From assembly GCA_964425135.1 (NCBI GenBank), contig CAYRKW010000013.1, positions 1-62,182 of the forward strand: a stretch of DNA of 62,182 bases, in the 5' to 3' direction. The position numbers and the translations under genes are program-made. Numbering within the stretch: position 1 is the stretch's first letter; each line of letters begins with the position of its first letter. Source of the stretch: CAYLLD01 sp964425135. Lineage in GTDB: Bacteria; Pseudomonadota; Alphaproteobacteria; Rhodobacterales; Rhodobacteraceae. This document shows, piece after piece, positions 34,952 through 43,312 of this stretch. The notes below the pieces were generated by a model. The model worked only from the letters and a program-made list of their open reading frames with translations. It was not told where the DNA came from and searched no databases.

Positions 34952-36163
34952 AGCAACCGCCCGCGCAAGAGCGCATTGCTGCCACAGGCCGTTGATGGCC
35001 TGCACGAGATGATCGATATCCGCATCCGAATGCAGCGGTCCCGGCGTGAACCGCAGACGCTCTGTCCCCTTGGGAACGGTCGGATAGTTGATCGGCTGTA
35101 CGTAGATGCCGAATTGATCCATCAGCTCATCCGCAATCATCTTACACTTCACCGGATCCTTGATCATCACCGGGATAATGTGGCTTGGATTGTCGATATG
35201 CGGGATGCCGCAGGCGTCGAGCGCCGCACGCAGTTTGGCGACCTGGCGCTTTTGCGCTGCGCGCTCCATCTCGCTGGTCTTCAGGTGCTTGATCGACGCC
35301 GTTGCACCCGCTGCAATCGCCGGCGGCAAGGCGGTTGTGAAAATGAAACCGGACGCAAACGAGCGGATGAAATCGCACAGTGCCTCTGATCCGGTGATAT
35401 ACCCGCCCATCACACCGAAGGCCTTGCCAAGCGTGCCTTCGATCAGCGTCACGCGATCCATCACCCCGTCGCGTTCAGCAATCCCCGCACCGCGCGGGCC
35501 GTACATGCCGACCGCATGGACCTCATCCAGATACGTCATCGCGCCATGCTTATCCGCTACATCGCAAATCTCGGCAATCGGGGCGATATCGCCATCCATC
35601 GAGTAAACGCTCTCAAACGCCACGATCTTCGGAGCATCTGGATCGCATTCAGCCAGTTTGCGGTCGAGGTCTTCGGGATCGTTATGCGCCCAGATTTTCT
35701 TGTCGCAGCGCGCGTGACGAATGCCCTCGATCATCGATGCGTGGTTGAGGCTGTCTGACAGGATCACCGCACCGGGCAATTTGGAGCCCAATGTCGAGAG
35801 CGCTGCCCAATTGGACACATAGCCCGATGTGAACAGCAATGCGTTTTCCTTGCCATGCAGGTCCGCAAGCTCGCGTTCCAGCAGCAGATGCTGATGATTG
35901 GTGCCTGAGATATTGCGTGTACCGCCTGCGCCAGCGCCATTCGCATCTAAAGCTGCCTTCATCGCATCGACGACAATCGGGTTATGTCCCATCCCAAGAT
36001 AGTCGTTCGAGCACCAGACCGTCACCTCGCGCTCTTCACCGTCCTGATAATTCAGCGCTTTGGGGTGCTGACCGCATTTGCGCTCCAGTTCCGCGAAAAC
36101 CCGGTAGTTTCCTTCCTCGCGCAGAGCGTCGAGCGACGTGTTGAAAAGATCGTCATAATTCAT
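34949..36163 (-). CDS. hemA: 5-aminolevulinate synthase (C4 pathway)
   Basis: A 404-residue PLP enzyme condensing glycine and succinyl-CoA to 5-aminolevulinate, the first tetrapyrrole precursor. Visible motifs include VWCSNDYLGMG, the AGGTRNISGT segment and the PLP Lys in EGTLGKAFGVMGGY. The length matches the family. It is the last gene of the bchF-to-hemA superoperon and overlaps puhE by 4 bp. Its stop codon is embedded in the right arm of the adjacent palindromic element. This hemA is the photosynthesis-linked copy; another could exist elsewhere. Confidence 0.96.
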   Translation of the reverse strand: MNYDDLFNTSLDALREEGNYRVFAELERKCGQHPKALNYQDGEEREVTVWCSNDYLGMGHNPIVVDAMKAALDANGAGAGGTRNISGTNHQHLLLERELADLHGKENALLFTSGYVSNWAALSTLGSKLPGAVILSDSLNHASMIEGIRHARCDKKIWAHNDPEDLDRKLAECDPDAPKIVAFESVYSMDGDIAPIAEICDVADKHGAMTYLDEVHAVGMYGPRGAGIAERDGVMDRVTLIEGTLGKAFGVMGGYITGSEALCDFIRSFASGFIFTTALPPAIAAGATASIKHLKTSEMERAAQKRQVAKLRAALDACGIPHIDNPSHIIPVMIKDPVKCKMIADELMDQFGIYVQPINYPTVPKGTERLRFTPGPLHSDADIDHLVQAINGLWQQCALARAVA

Positions 36164-36987
36164 CGGGTTTCCTCGCGTAGAATAAGAGAATTTTTTGTTG
36201 GGTCCATGGGACCGGTATCAGGCTTTGAGACCATCCATCGCCACAGCTTGGCGTCGGGAATGGGCAGCACCATCACCCAATGCTCAACCAGTGCCAGCGC
36301 GGTCAGTGCGGCTAGAAGCGTAAATCCCACCAATGTCGCGCTCCCGTCGGGCTGCGAATGGGCACGTTCGAGCCAGAACCCAAGAGCAAGCGTCAGGGAC
36401 GATATGCCAATAGGGAAGAACCAGTTCATCGGCCCAACGCGAAAATGGCTGGCCAGATGTAGCATCGGGTGGGGAAGAAACTCGAAATTGATATTCGGCA
36501 CGCCGAAATACACATTCAACTTGGCGCTGATGCGGGCGAGAAACAGAATGATGAAGGTCCACATGCCAAACGGATTTATAGCCTCCCAGCAGACCGCCAT
36601 GATGATCACCAGATTGAGCACGAGGACCAATTCCGAATAGGCGATGGTCCCCCAGGCTCGCGTAAATCGCTCCCACGGCGGAACGCCGGGCGGGCAAACG
36701 CGCATGTTCGGGCCGGTGATTACGCCGCACAAGAATGCCAGCTCAATCCAACCCCAGATCGCCAGAGCCGACAAGAAAGCCCCATAAGTTGCGGCGATAC
36801 TGTCCGAGCCAGAGGTTTGGACCAGCCCCCACCATCCCAGGATAATCAGGGGCAGACCACGGATCGTTGTAACCAGATGAGCGCTCTCGCCCATCCGGTC
36901 AGCACGTTTGACAGCCCACAGGATCGCGCCAGTGGAAAACCACCAGACGAACAGAACAAACAAAGTTGCGATCCAGGGGCTATCCAT
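36160..36987 (-). CDS. puhE: Photosynthetic complex assembly protein PuhE
   Basis: A 275-residue integral membrane protein with about seven hydrophobic segments (residues 5-25, 43-60, 68-92, 122-150 and others). It matches PuhE (DUF3623) in size, topology and position: GPNMRVCPPGVPPWERF and FGVPNINFEFLPHPMLHLASHF are family segments. In Rhodobacter it influences bacteriochlorophyll synthesis and reaction-centre assembly. The ATG at 36987 is chosen; the frame opens to 37068 over acsF. It lies 1 bp after acsF and overlaps hemA by 4 bp. Confidence 0.9.
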   Translation of the reverse strand: MDSPWIATLFVLFVWWFSTGAILWAVKRADRMGESAHLVTTIRGLPLIILGWWGLVQTSGSDSIAATYGAFLSALAIWGWIELAFLCGVITGPNMRVCPPGVPPWERFTRAWGTIAYSELVLVLNLVIIMAVCWEAINPFGMWTFIILFLARISAKLNVYFGVPNINFEFLPHPMLHLASHFRVGPMNWFFPIGISSLTLALGFWLERAHSQPDGSATLVGFTLLAALTALALVEHWVMVLPIPDAKLWRWMVSKPDTGPMDPTKNSLILREETR

Positions 36988-36988
36988 A

Positions 36989-38077
36989 TCAATACGCAGG
37001 CACCAGACGGGTTGAGGCTGGCAACTCGTGCTTCTCGACGGGTGTGAAATAGAGCGATGCAAACGCAAGCCCCGACCGCGCGCCAGCGCTTATCTTGCCG
37101 AAAAACCCGCCAATGCCGCCCTTACGCTTGGCCGCATCCATATCGAACATCGCGATGCGGAAGCGTTCGATAGCGCGCTGCCAACGCGGATTGTCGATAT
37201 CGAGCGTGATGGGAAAGATCTGCTTGGACATCTCGGAGGTTTTGCGAAACACCTCCATGTCATACTCATGAATGTCGACCCCAAGCGCCTTATGGAACTC
37301 AGGCCGCGCATGATCGCGCACATACATCACGCTGTAGACCGCTGTCAGGAAGAAGCGGATCCACCAGACATTGCGCCCGGACGTCAGCTTCGGGTCGGTT
37401 TTCATCAGAAGCGCAAACGCTTCCCCATGGGAGAACTCATCGTTGCACCACTCTTCAAACCACTTGAAAATCGGGTGGATGCGATGCTCCGGGTGCTTTT
37501 CCAGATGCCGGAAGATCGTGATATACCGCGCATAGCCGATTTTCTCGGACAGATAGGTCGCGTAATAGATGAACTTGGGCTTGAAATAGGTGTATTTCTT
37601 GGCCTTGGTCAGAAAGCCCAGATTGACCCCGATATTCGCCTCACGCAGCGCGTCGTTGATAAAGCCCGCGTGCCGCGCCTCATCGCGGGACATATAGCTG
37701 AACAACTCGCAAATATCCTTGTTTTTGCCGCGCCGCTTCATCTCTTTGTAGAGCACACAGCCCGAGAATTCCGCCGTCAGCGAGGAGACCAGAAAATCGA
37801 TCAACTCACGCTTGAGCTCCGGCTCCATGCCGTCCCAGTCGATCTCATCCCATTCGTCGTTCTTCTTAAAATGATCCTTACGCGGATCGGCTTTCATCGC
37901 GGCCAGCAATTCGTCCCATTCAGCACGAACCGGAGTGACGTCAATGCGATCCATCTCGTCAAAATCAGTGGTATAAAACCGCGGATCTAGCAGCGTTGTC
38001 TCAACAGCCGCCTCCGTGGTTTCGGTGATGATCTGGCGGGCTTTCTTGACTTCCGCGTCGCTCAATTGCCGGTTCAT
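36989..38077 (-). CDS. acsF: Mg-protoporphyrin IX monomethyl ester oxidative cyclase AcsF
   Basis: A 362-residue di-iron protein that forms the isocyclic ring of bacteriochlorophyll using O2. Metal-ligand segments are FSGCVLYKEMKRR, SRDEARHAGFIND and EWCNDEFSHGEAFALLMKTDP, each with the expected Glu or His. The presence of AcsF indicates pigment synthesis under oxic conditions; the O2-independent BchE is not in this window. It overlaps the upstream 98-residue gene by 4 bp. Confidence 0.95.
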   Translation of the reverse strand: MNRQLSDAEVKKARQIITETTEAAVETTLLDPRFYTTDFDEMDRIDVTPVRAEWDELLAAMKADPRKDHFKKNDEWDEIDWDGMEPELKRELIDFLVSSLTAEFSGCVLYKEMKRRGKNKDICELFSYMSRDEARHAGFINDALREANIGVNLGFLTKAKKYTYFKPKFIYYATYLSEKIGYARYITIFRHLEKHPEHRIHPIFKWFEEWCNDEFSHGEAFALLMKTDPKLTSGRNVWWIRFFLTAVYSVMYVRDHARPEFHKALGVDIHEYDMEVFRKTSEMSKQIFPITLDIDNPRWQRAIERFRIAMFDMDAAKRKGGIGGFFGKISAGARSGLAFASLYFTPVEKHELPASTRLVPAY

Positions 38078-38370
38078 GAATAGACCTCCTCTGAGAAGGC
38101 GAACTCACAAAGCTCCATGAACTCGAAATCGCCCGTCAGGCGGGTCCACAAACGCTCAACCAGATTGGCGCGGGTGATCGTTGCAACACGCTCCTCAATC
38201 ACCACCTCGCCATAGGCCGCCATGATCGGCGCGCCATGCACCAGCACTTCATCGCCCGGATGCACAACTGCCCCGTTATCAAAGCGGACATGCGCATGCA
38301 GGCTCTCGAATTTATGGGAGACTTCAACCGTACACGGTGCCTCCTCACGTCGTCTTGGAAAGAGCTCCAT
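38074..38370 (-). CDS. Small conserved-position protein of the photosynthesis cluster, unknown function
   Basis: A 98-residue soluble protein between puhC and acsF. It has a basic N-terminus (PRRREEAPC) and a compact beta-rich centre with DNGAVVHPGDEVLVHGAP, suggestive of a small beta-barrel, and ends with FEFMELCEFAFSEEV. I know of no assigned role. A strong AGGAGGAG lies just upstream of its ATG, and it overlaps acsF by 4 bp, so it is surely translated and co-expressed with the cyclase. A cyclase accessory role is an inference only. Confidence 0.8.
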   Translation of the reverse strand: MELFPRRREEAPCTVEVSHKFESLHAHVRFDNGAVVHPGDEVLVHGAPIMAAYGEVVIEERVATITRANLVERLWTRLTGDFEFMELCEFAFSEEVYS

Positions 38371-38394
38371 CTTCTCCTCCTAAGTTTCCAGTTT

Positions 38395-38850
38395 CTAGTT
38401 CTTCAGCAACCGCGCAAACGCGGCAGTATTGTCGGCCCCAAAGCCGATCAGTTCGACCCGAAAGCCGGTAAAATCATCAAAAAGTGCAAGCCGCCCGTCG
38501 GCAAATTGCACCAGACGCACGGGTGCGTTCTGATCGGCGTTACGCTTCGATCTTTCGTGGTTCAAAGATCGCCAGATACCGGCGATAAACCCACCCTGAG
38601 ACGGATCGAGATCGGCAATCACTGTCCCATTGGCATCCAGCACTTTTGCAGCGCCCGCCATCGTCCCGAAAATGTGGATCACCCTTTCCTGCGCCACCGG
38701 TCCATCGATCGGTTTCGCCTCCAGCGGCCTATCGGTCAGGCGTGCATAAGCCACCAGCAACAGGACGATGACAACAAGGCCAAACATCGCACGCAAAAGT
38801 GCGCGCGGGATCATCTCACGATCTTGCAGGGCGGAAGAATTGGACATCAT
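38395..38850 (-). CDS. puhC: Photosynthetic complex assembly protein PuhC
   Basis: A 151-residue protein with a single N-terminal membrane anchor (about residues 16-38) and a periplasmic domain containing DRPLEAKPIDGPVAQERVIHI and QGGFIAGIWRSLNHERSKR, the typical PuhC segments. PuhC aids assembly and organisation of the reaction centre-LH1 core. The gene begins right after puhB, whose stop TAG overlaps its AGGAG ribosome binding site. Two adjacent ATG codons exist; the first is given. Confidence 0.9.
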   Translation of the reverse strand: MMSNSSALQDREMIPRALLRAMFGLVVIVLLLVAYARLTDRPLEAKPIDGPVAQERVIHIFGTMAGAAKVLDANGTVIADLDPSQGGFIAGIWRSLNHERSKRNADQNAPVRLVQFADGRLALFDDFTGFRVELIGFGADNTAAFARLLKN

Positions 38851-38856
38851 CTGCTC

Positions 38857-39495
38857 CTATTCTGCCGGCACATGGGTGGCGCGCACATCGACGGTTTCGG
38901 CGCGTTCCTTGACACGCGTGTGTGCCGCTTGTGCAAGCATTGCCGCCACCGATTTCGCATCCGGGATCGCACGCAGCGCCGGTTGGGTTTTGGAGATTTT
39001 CCATGGCCGAACATGCGGCCAGCAAATCAGATAGCTCAGCTTTGTATCATCCATCAGATCAAGCGCGATCGTGCCGGTTCCATCGCGATGGGTTGTCAGA
39101 TCCGCTTTGGCGAGCAGCGTGAAAGGAACGTTCAAGGTCACCGTCAGCGCAGCACCGATCCGCAACGCAACACGGCGGTTGGTGATCGTGTAAACCGTCG
39201 TCTTGGCCAGAATCAGCGCAATGCCGGACAGGATTGCGCATGCGATCAGACCCATGACCAGATAGGGAATCATCGCCTTAAGACCAATGGCCCAACCATC
39301 GCGATCCGCATGCACCACCCCGCGCCATGTCGCCAGAACAACGAAGTAACCGACGACCCAGTAGAGATTAAGCGCATCACGCGCCAAGGCACGCCAGCTT
39401 GGTGCACCCTGCCACAAGATATGTTCACCTTCGGGCGGCGCTTCTGGCAGTCCGCGGACAGGCTCTACATGGAAATCATCGTGTTGGTCGGTCAT
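38857..39495 (-). CDS. puhB: Photosynthetic complex assembly protein PuhB
   Basis: A 212-residue protein with two to three membrane helices (about 44-66 and 74-97) followed by a PH-like domain (ITNRRVALRIGAALTVTLNVPF). The N-terminal PPEGEHILWQGAPSW is the family hallmark. In Rhodobacter capsulatus PuhB acts in reaction-centre assembly. The ATG at 39495 is preferred over the upstream frame start at 39540, which would overlap puhA. puhA ends 10 bp upstream. Confidence 0.92.
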   Translation of the reverse strand: MTDQHDDFHVEPVRGLPEAPPEGEHILWQGAPSWRALARDALNLYWVVGYFVVLATWRGVVHADRDGWAIGLKAMIPYLVMGLIACAILSGIALILAKTTVYTITNRRVALRIGAALTVTLNVPFTLLAKADLTTHRDGTGTIALDLMDDTKLSYLICWPHVRPWKISKTQPALRAIPDAKSVAAMLAQAAHTRVKERAETVDVRATHVPAE

Positions 39496-39505
39496 ACCTT
39501 TTGCC

Positions 39506-40267
39506 TTACAAAACCGGTTCTTGTCTGGACGGATGCGCATAGAGCTTGCCGCCAGCGAAATAGGCGCAGACTTTTTCCTCTTCGAGCAGCGTGATCTGGC
39601 TCATGCTTTTGAGTTGCGGAATGCCTGGAAACTGCGCGCCGTAAAGCGAATGCACGGCAACCCGGTCCGACTTGATTTTTGCGAGTGTCATTGGCATCAG
39701 ACGCGCGCCCGCATCATCGTTCAGCTCAATTTGCAAATACCGCACCAGTTGCTCCGGCGCGTCGATCCACATGTCCGAAATACGGCCCACAACCTCACCA
39801 TCACCCGCAACAACCGGCTTGCCGCGCGGATCACGGCCCGCGGAGACAGCGAATATCTCGCTCGACGCCATCGGAATGATCTTCAGATGTCCATGACCAT
39901 CAAGTTCGGGGATATCCCGGCGCGGCGCCCAGCTTGCCGGGCCAACACCATCGGCCATCGGATCGCCTGTCGGCTCCAGCGGAAAGCCGTTCGTCGCGGA
40001 GGTGCGCTGCATAGCCACCTCGCGCTGCTCTGTCTGATAGTCCGGCACCGTGACACTGCCCCGACCATGCGGAAGTTTGAACGTCTTCTGATCAGGTAGC
40101 GGAAACGGGCCTTGGTTCGGCGCTGTGTTACCGTCCTCATCCTCAAGCGGATAGCCTTCACGCATATTCTCGGTTTGCAGATAGTAAATCAGCCCCGCAA
40201 AGAAGATCCAGAACAGCCAAAGCGACAGCGACGCCAGGTCAAAATTCCCGAAAAATGGCTCAGTCAT
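39506..40267 (-). CDS. puhA: Photosynthetic reaction centre H subunit
   Basis: A 253-residue subunit capping the cytoplasmic face of the reaction centre. One membrane helix (about residues 12-31, LASLSLWLFWIFFAGLIYYL) is followed by QTENMREGYPLE and a PRC-barrel domain with VAGDGEVVGRISDMWID and the Lys/Asp-rich KIKSDRVAVHSLYGAQF. Length and features match PuhA. It lies 19 bp after lhaA; in Rhodobacter a puhA promoter sits inside the upstream gene. Confidence 0.96.
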   Translation of the reverse strand: MTEPFFGNFDLASLSLWLFWIFFAGLIYYLQTENMREGYPLEDEDGNTAPNQGPFPLPDQKTFKLPHGRGSVTVPDYQTEQREVAMQRTSATNGFPLEPTGDPMADGVGPASWAPRRDIPELDGHGHLKIIPMASSEIFAVSAGRDPRGKPVVAGDGEVVGRISDMWIDAPEQLVRYLQIELNDDAGARLMPMTLAKIKSDRVAVHSLYGAQFPGIPQLKSMSQITLLEEEKVCAYFAGGKLYAHPSRQEPVL

Positions 40268-40286
40268 AAGATTTCCTCTCGGTCAA

Positions 40287-41720
40287 TCATGCCGGATAGT
40301 CCGCAAGGCCTATGCCTGCGGTTGGTGTTTGGTAATTGCGCCCTGTCCGAACCAGCGGGCCGAGCACAATGAGGGTGATGAAAAGAAGGCCGATCTCGAT
40401 GTGATACACCACCGAATATCCCGTGGCGGCCGAGGCCAGAGCCTCTCCCAGATGGCCGTTCACCGCGAGCGCGTTGACGATATCGCGCAGTCCACCGCCC
40501 ATGATCGTTGCAAGACCCAAAGCCGTCGCCTGCGCTGCGCCCCAGGCACCAAGCGCCAGACCGCGACCTGCGCTGCCCTGAACCGGCATCGCCATCGCAG
40601 AGGTCAGCATCGAGACCGCAAACAGACCCGATCCAAGACCGATGAGCGTTGTGCCGACAAAGAACAGGGCGGTCGAGCTGAGCGGGTCTGCAAATATGAT
40701 CATCGACAGTGCCGTGATCCCGATCAGAATGCCCCGCGCTGCCATCCGGTATGGGTTCATGCCTGCGATAAGCCAACGGGCTGCAATCCAGAAACCGGCA
40801 ATCGCGCCCAGCGCCCAAACCGCTGTCAGGAGCGTCGTGGTCGACACGCTTAGTCCCAGAATTTCGCCGCCATAGGGCTCCAAAAGAACGTCCTGCGCCT
40901 GAAATCCCGCTGTCCCGAAGGCCACGACGCACAACAAACGTCCGGCAGAGCCACCGGACGTAAAATCCCGCCAGGCATCCGCAAATTTTGGCTTTGGCTC
41001 TGCGCGCTCTTCCTTGGACGTTGGGCGCATGCTCTCTTGCTTCCAGAGCGCGCAAAGGTTCAACAGCAGCGTCACCACAGCTGTGCCTTGCACGACCTGC
41101 ACCAAACGCGTTTCGGAAAAATTTGCGAGCAGAAATCCGATGATCACCGAAGAGATCGCCATACCCACCAGAAACATCACATAAAGCAGCGCAACAACGC
41201 GCGGCTGCGTCTCCGGTGTGGACCGATCTGACGCGAGCGCCAGTCCGGCCGTTTGCGTCATATGAATGCCAAGGCCGGTCATCAGGAACGCAATCGCCGC
41301 AAGCACTTCTCCCGCCCATGTCGGCCCCATGACCTGCCCGCCCGACAGCACAATCAGGGCGAATGGCATCAAAGCCAAACCGCCAAATTGCCACAACGAT
41401 CCGAACCACAGATAGGGGATGCGCTTCCACCCGATGGCGGAGCGATAGGTGTCCGAGCGAAACCCGAGCAAGGCGCGGAACGGTGCGATCAGAACAGGCA
41501 GCGCTACCATCAGCGCCACGACAAACGCAGGCACGCCCAGCTCGACAATCATCACACGATTGAGCGTTCCAAGCAGCATCACCGTCGCCATGCCCACCGA
41601 CACCTGAAACAGCGACAAACGCATCAACTGACGCAGCTCAAACTCTTCCGATCCTGCGTTCGAAAACGGCAGCATGTTCAAAGTGAACTGTGTCAACGGA
41701 TGCCGCTCAGCCTTACTCAT
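40287..41720 (-). CDS. lhaA: LhaA, LH1 assembly factor (PUCC/BCD family, MFS fold)
   Basis: A 477-residue, 12-helix membrane protein of the PucC family. The helix 1 signature RLSLFQVSVGMATVMLLGTLNRVMIVELG is nearly identical to that of PucC at 32453. Its position between bchM and puhA is that of LhaA, which is needed for LH1 assembly in Rhodobacter. The start overlaps the bchM stop by 4 bp. Confidence 0.93.
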   Translation of the reverse strand: MSKAERHPLTQFTLNMLPFSNAGSEEFELRQLMRLSLFQVSVGMATVMLLGTLNRVMIVELGVPAFVVALMVALPVLIAPFRALLGFRSDTYRSAIGWKRIPYLWFGSLWQFGGLALMPFALIVLSGGQVMGPTWAGEVLAAIAFLMTGLGIHMTQTAGLALASDRSTPETQPRVVALLYVMFLVGMAISSVIIGFLLANFSETRLVQVVQGTAVVTLLLNLCALWKQESMRPTSKEERAEPKPKFADAWRDFTSGGSAGRLLCVVAFGTAGFQAQDVLLEPYGGEILGLSVSTTTLLTAVWALGAIAGFWIAARWLIAGMNPYRMAARGILIGITALSMIIFADPLSSTALFFVGTTLIGLGSGLFAVSMLTSAMAMPVQGSAGRGLALGAWGAAQATALGLATIMGGGLRDIVNALAVNGHLGEALASAATGYSVVYHIEIGLLFITLIVLGPLVRTGRNYQTPTAGIGLADYPA

Positions 41721-42388
41721 GCACGCAGCTCCATTGCTTGCGACTTGTAAAAGGCTGTGTTGACGCGCCCCAGGGTGGTGAGGCTCTGGCCAAGCTCTCG
41801 ATCCAGCGCGGACACGGCCGTTGGCACAATCTGCGGCGATCTGTCGGAGCGCGGGAAGAGCTTTCCAGCCAGATGCATCGCAACCAGTACGGGCGTTTTG
41901 GGCGCAATGGTGAAAAGTATTTTCTCGGAAGTGACATCCGTAAGTTTCGACAGCGCACTCGCTGCATCTTTGGGCTGATAATGGATCAAACTGTCCATCG
42001 CGACGACATAATCAAAACGCCCCAGCGACGGTTGCAGCATGTCGCTCGCCAGGTAGGTCACACGATCCGCAAGATCAACGGGCGTGCGGCTTGCGGCCAC
42101 TTCCAAGAGGCTCGCCGATATATCGACCCCGGTCACAGTCGCGCCGCGCGCCGCCATCTCACAGGACATTTGCCCCGTGCCACATCCGGCATCGAGAACG
42201 CGCGCGCCCGTCAAATCCTGCGGCAGGCCACCCAGAAGCATCGCCCGCATCTCATCGCGCCCGGCACGCACCGTCGCCCGAATGCGCGACACGGGCGCGT
42301 CCGACGTCAGACGCTCCCAGGTTTTGCTGGCGGTGCGGTCAAAGTAGGTCTCAAGCCGCGTGCGCGTGTCGGCGTAGCTTTCCCGCAT
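41717..42388 (-). CDS. bchM: Mg-protoporphyrin IX O-methyltransferase
   Basis: A 223-residue SAM-dependent methyltransferase that esterifies the 13-propionate of Mg-protoporphyrin IX. The SAM-binding motif VLDAGCGTGQMSCEMA lies near residues 64-79, followed by VTGVDIS. The C-terminal FTIAPKTPVLVAMHLAGKLFPRSDRSP is typical of BchM. The start shares a base with the bchL stop (TGATG). Confidence 0.95.
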   Translation of the reverse strand: MRESYADTRTRLETYFDRTASKTWERLTSDAPVSRIRATVRAGRDEMRAMLLGGLPQDLTGARVLDAGCGTGQMSCEMAARGATVTGVDISASLLEVAASRTPVDLADRVTYLASDMLQPSLGRFDYVVAMDSLIHYQPKDAASALSKLTDVTSEKILFTIAPKTPVLVAMHLAGKLFPRSDRSPQIVPTAVSALDRELGQSLTTLGRVNTAFYKSQAMELRA

Positions 42389-43287
42389 CAGTCAAATCCC
42401 AAAAGTTCGAAAATATCGCGATCTTCAAGCGGCGCAGGGGCCAGAGGATCGGTGCCTGCATATAGCGTCTCTGCAAGACGGATATACTCCTTGCGTACCT
42501 GCACCACGTCCTCATCATCCGGCATTTCAAAGAGCGTTTTCTTCTTCAAACGCGAGCGGCGAATGGCGTCAAGATCGGGCAGATGCGCAATCCGCTTGAA
42601 CCCTACCGTGTCGCAATAGCGATCCACCTCATCCGTCTCGCGCGACCGGTTTGCAACGCAACCCGCAAGGCGCACATTGTAGTTCTTAGCCTTGGCCTGA
42701 ACCGCCGCAATGATCCGGTTCATCGCATAGATGCTGTCAAAATCATTCGCCGTGACGATCAGCGCACGGTCCGCATGCTGCAAAGGCGCTGCAAATCCGC
42801 CGCACACCACATCGCCCAGCACGTCAAAAATCACCACATCCGTGTCTTCGAGCAGATGATGCTGTTTGAGCAGTTTGACCGTTTGGCCGACCACATACCC
42901 ACCGCACCCCGTGCCGGCAGGCGGCCCGCCCGCCTCGACACACATCACGCCGTTATAGCCTTCGTAGACAAAGTCATCAGCGCGTAGCTCTTCGGCATGA
43001 AAATCCACGTCCTTGAGCGTGTCGATCACCGTGGGCACCAGCCGGCCCGTCAGCGTGAAGGTGCTGTCGTGCTTGGGATCGCAGCCGATTTGCAGCACGC
43101 GATGCCCCAGCTTGGAAAACGCAACCGACAAATTGCTTGATGTCGTGGATTTTCCAATGCCGCCCTTGCCATAGACCGCAAAGACCTTTGCGCCCTCGAT
43201 CTTGACCGAAAGGTCCTGATGGACCTGAACCGATCCTTCGCCATCCTCGCCCCGCAGGTTCGGGGGTGTTTTGTCAAGCGGGCTCAT
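42388..43287 (-). CDS. bchL: Dark protochlorophyllide reductase, ATP-binding iron protein BchL
   Basis: A 299-residue NifH-like ATPase that feeds electrons to BchNB. The Walker A motif GKGGIGKSTTSSNLS is near residues 40-54, and the two cluster cysteines lie in GGPPAGTGCGGY and GDVVCGGFAAPL. It reduces ring D of protochlorophyllide independently of light and is O2-sensitive. It overlaps bchM by one base and follows bchH by 25 bp. Confidence 0.97.
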   Translation of the reverse strand: MSPLDKTPPNLRGEDGEGSVQVHQDLSVKIEGAKVFAVYGKGGIGKSTTSSNLSVAFSKLGHRVLQIGCDPKHDSTFTLTGRLVPTVIDTLKDVDFHAEELRADDFVYEGYNGVMCVEAGGPPAGTGCGGYVVGQTVKLLKQHHLLEDTDVVIFDVLGDVVCGGFAAPLQHADRALIVTANDFDSIYAMNRIIAAVQAKAKNYNVRLAGCVANRSRETDEVDRYCDTVGFKRIAHLPDLDAIRRSRLKKKTLFEMPDDEDVVQVRKEYIRLAETLYAGTDPLAPAPLEDRDIFELLGFD

Positions 43288-43312
43288 GCGAGCCTCCTTT
43301 CTCTAGCGCCGG

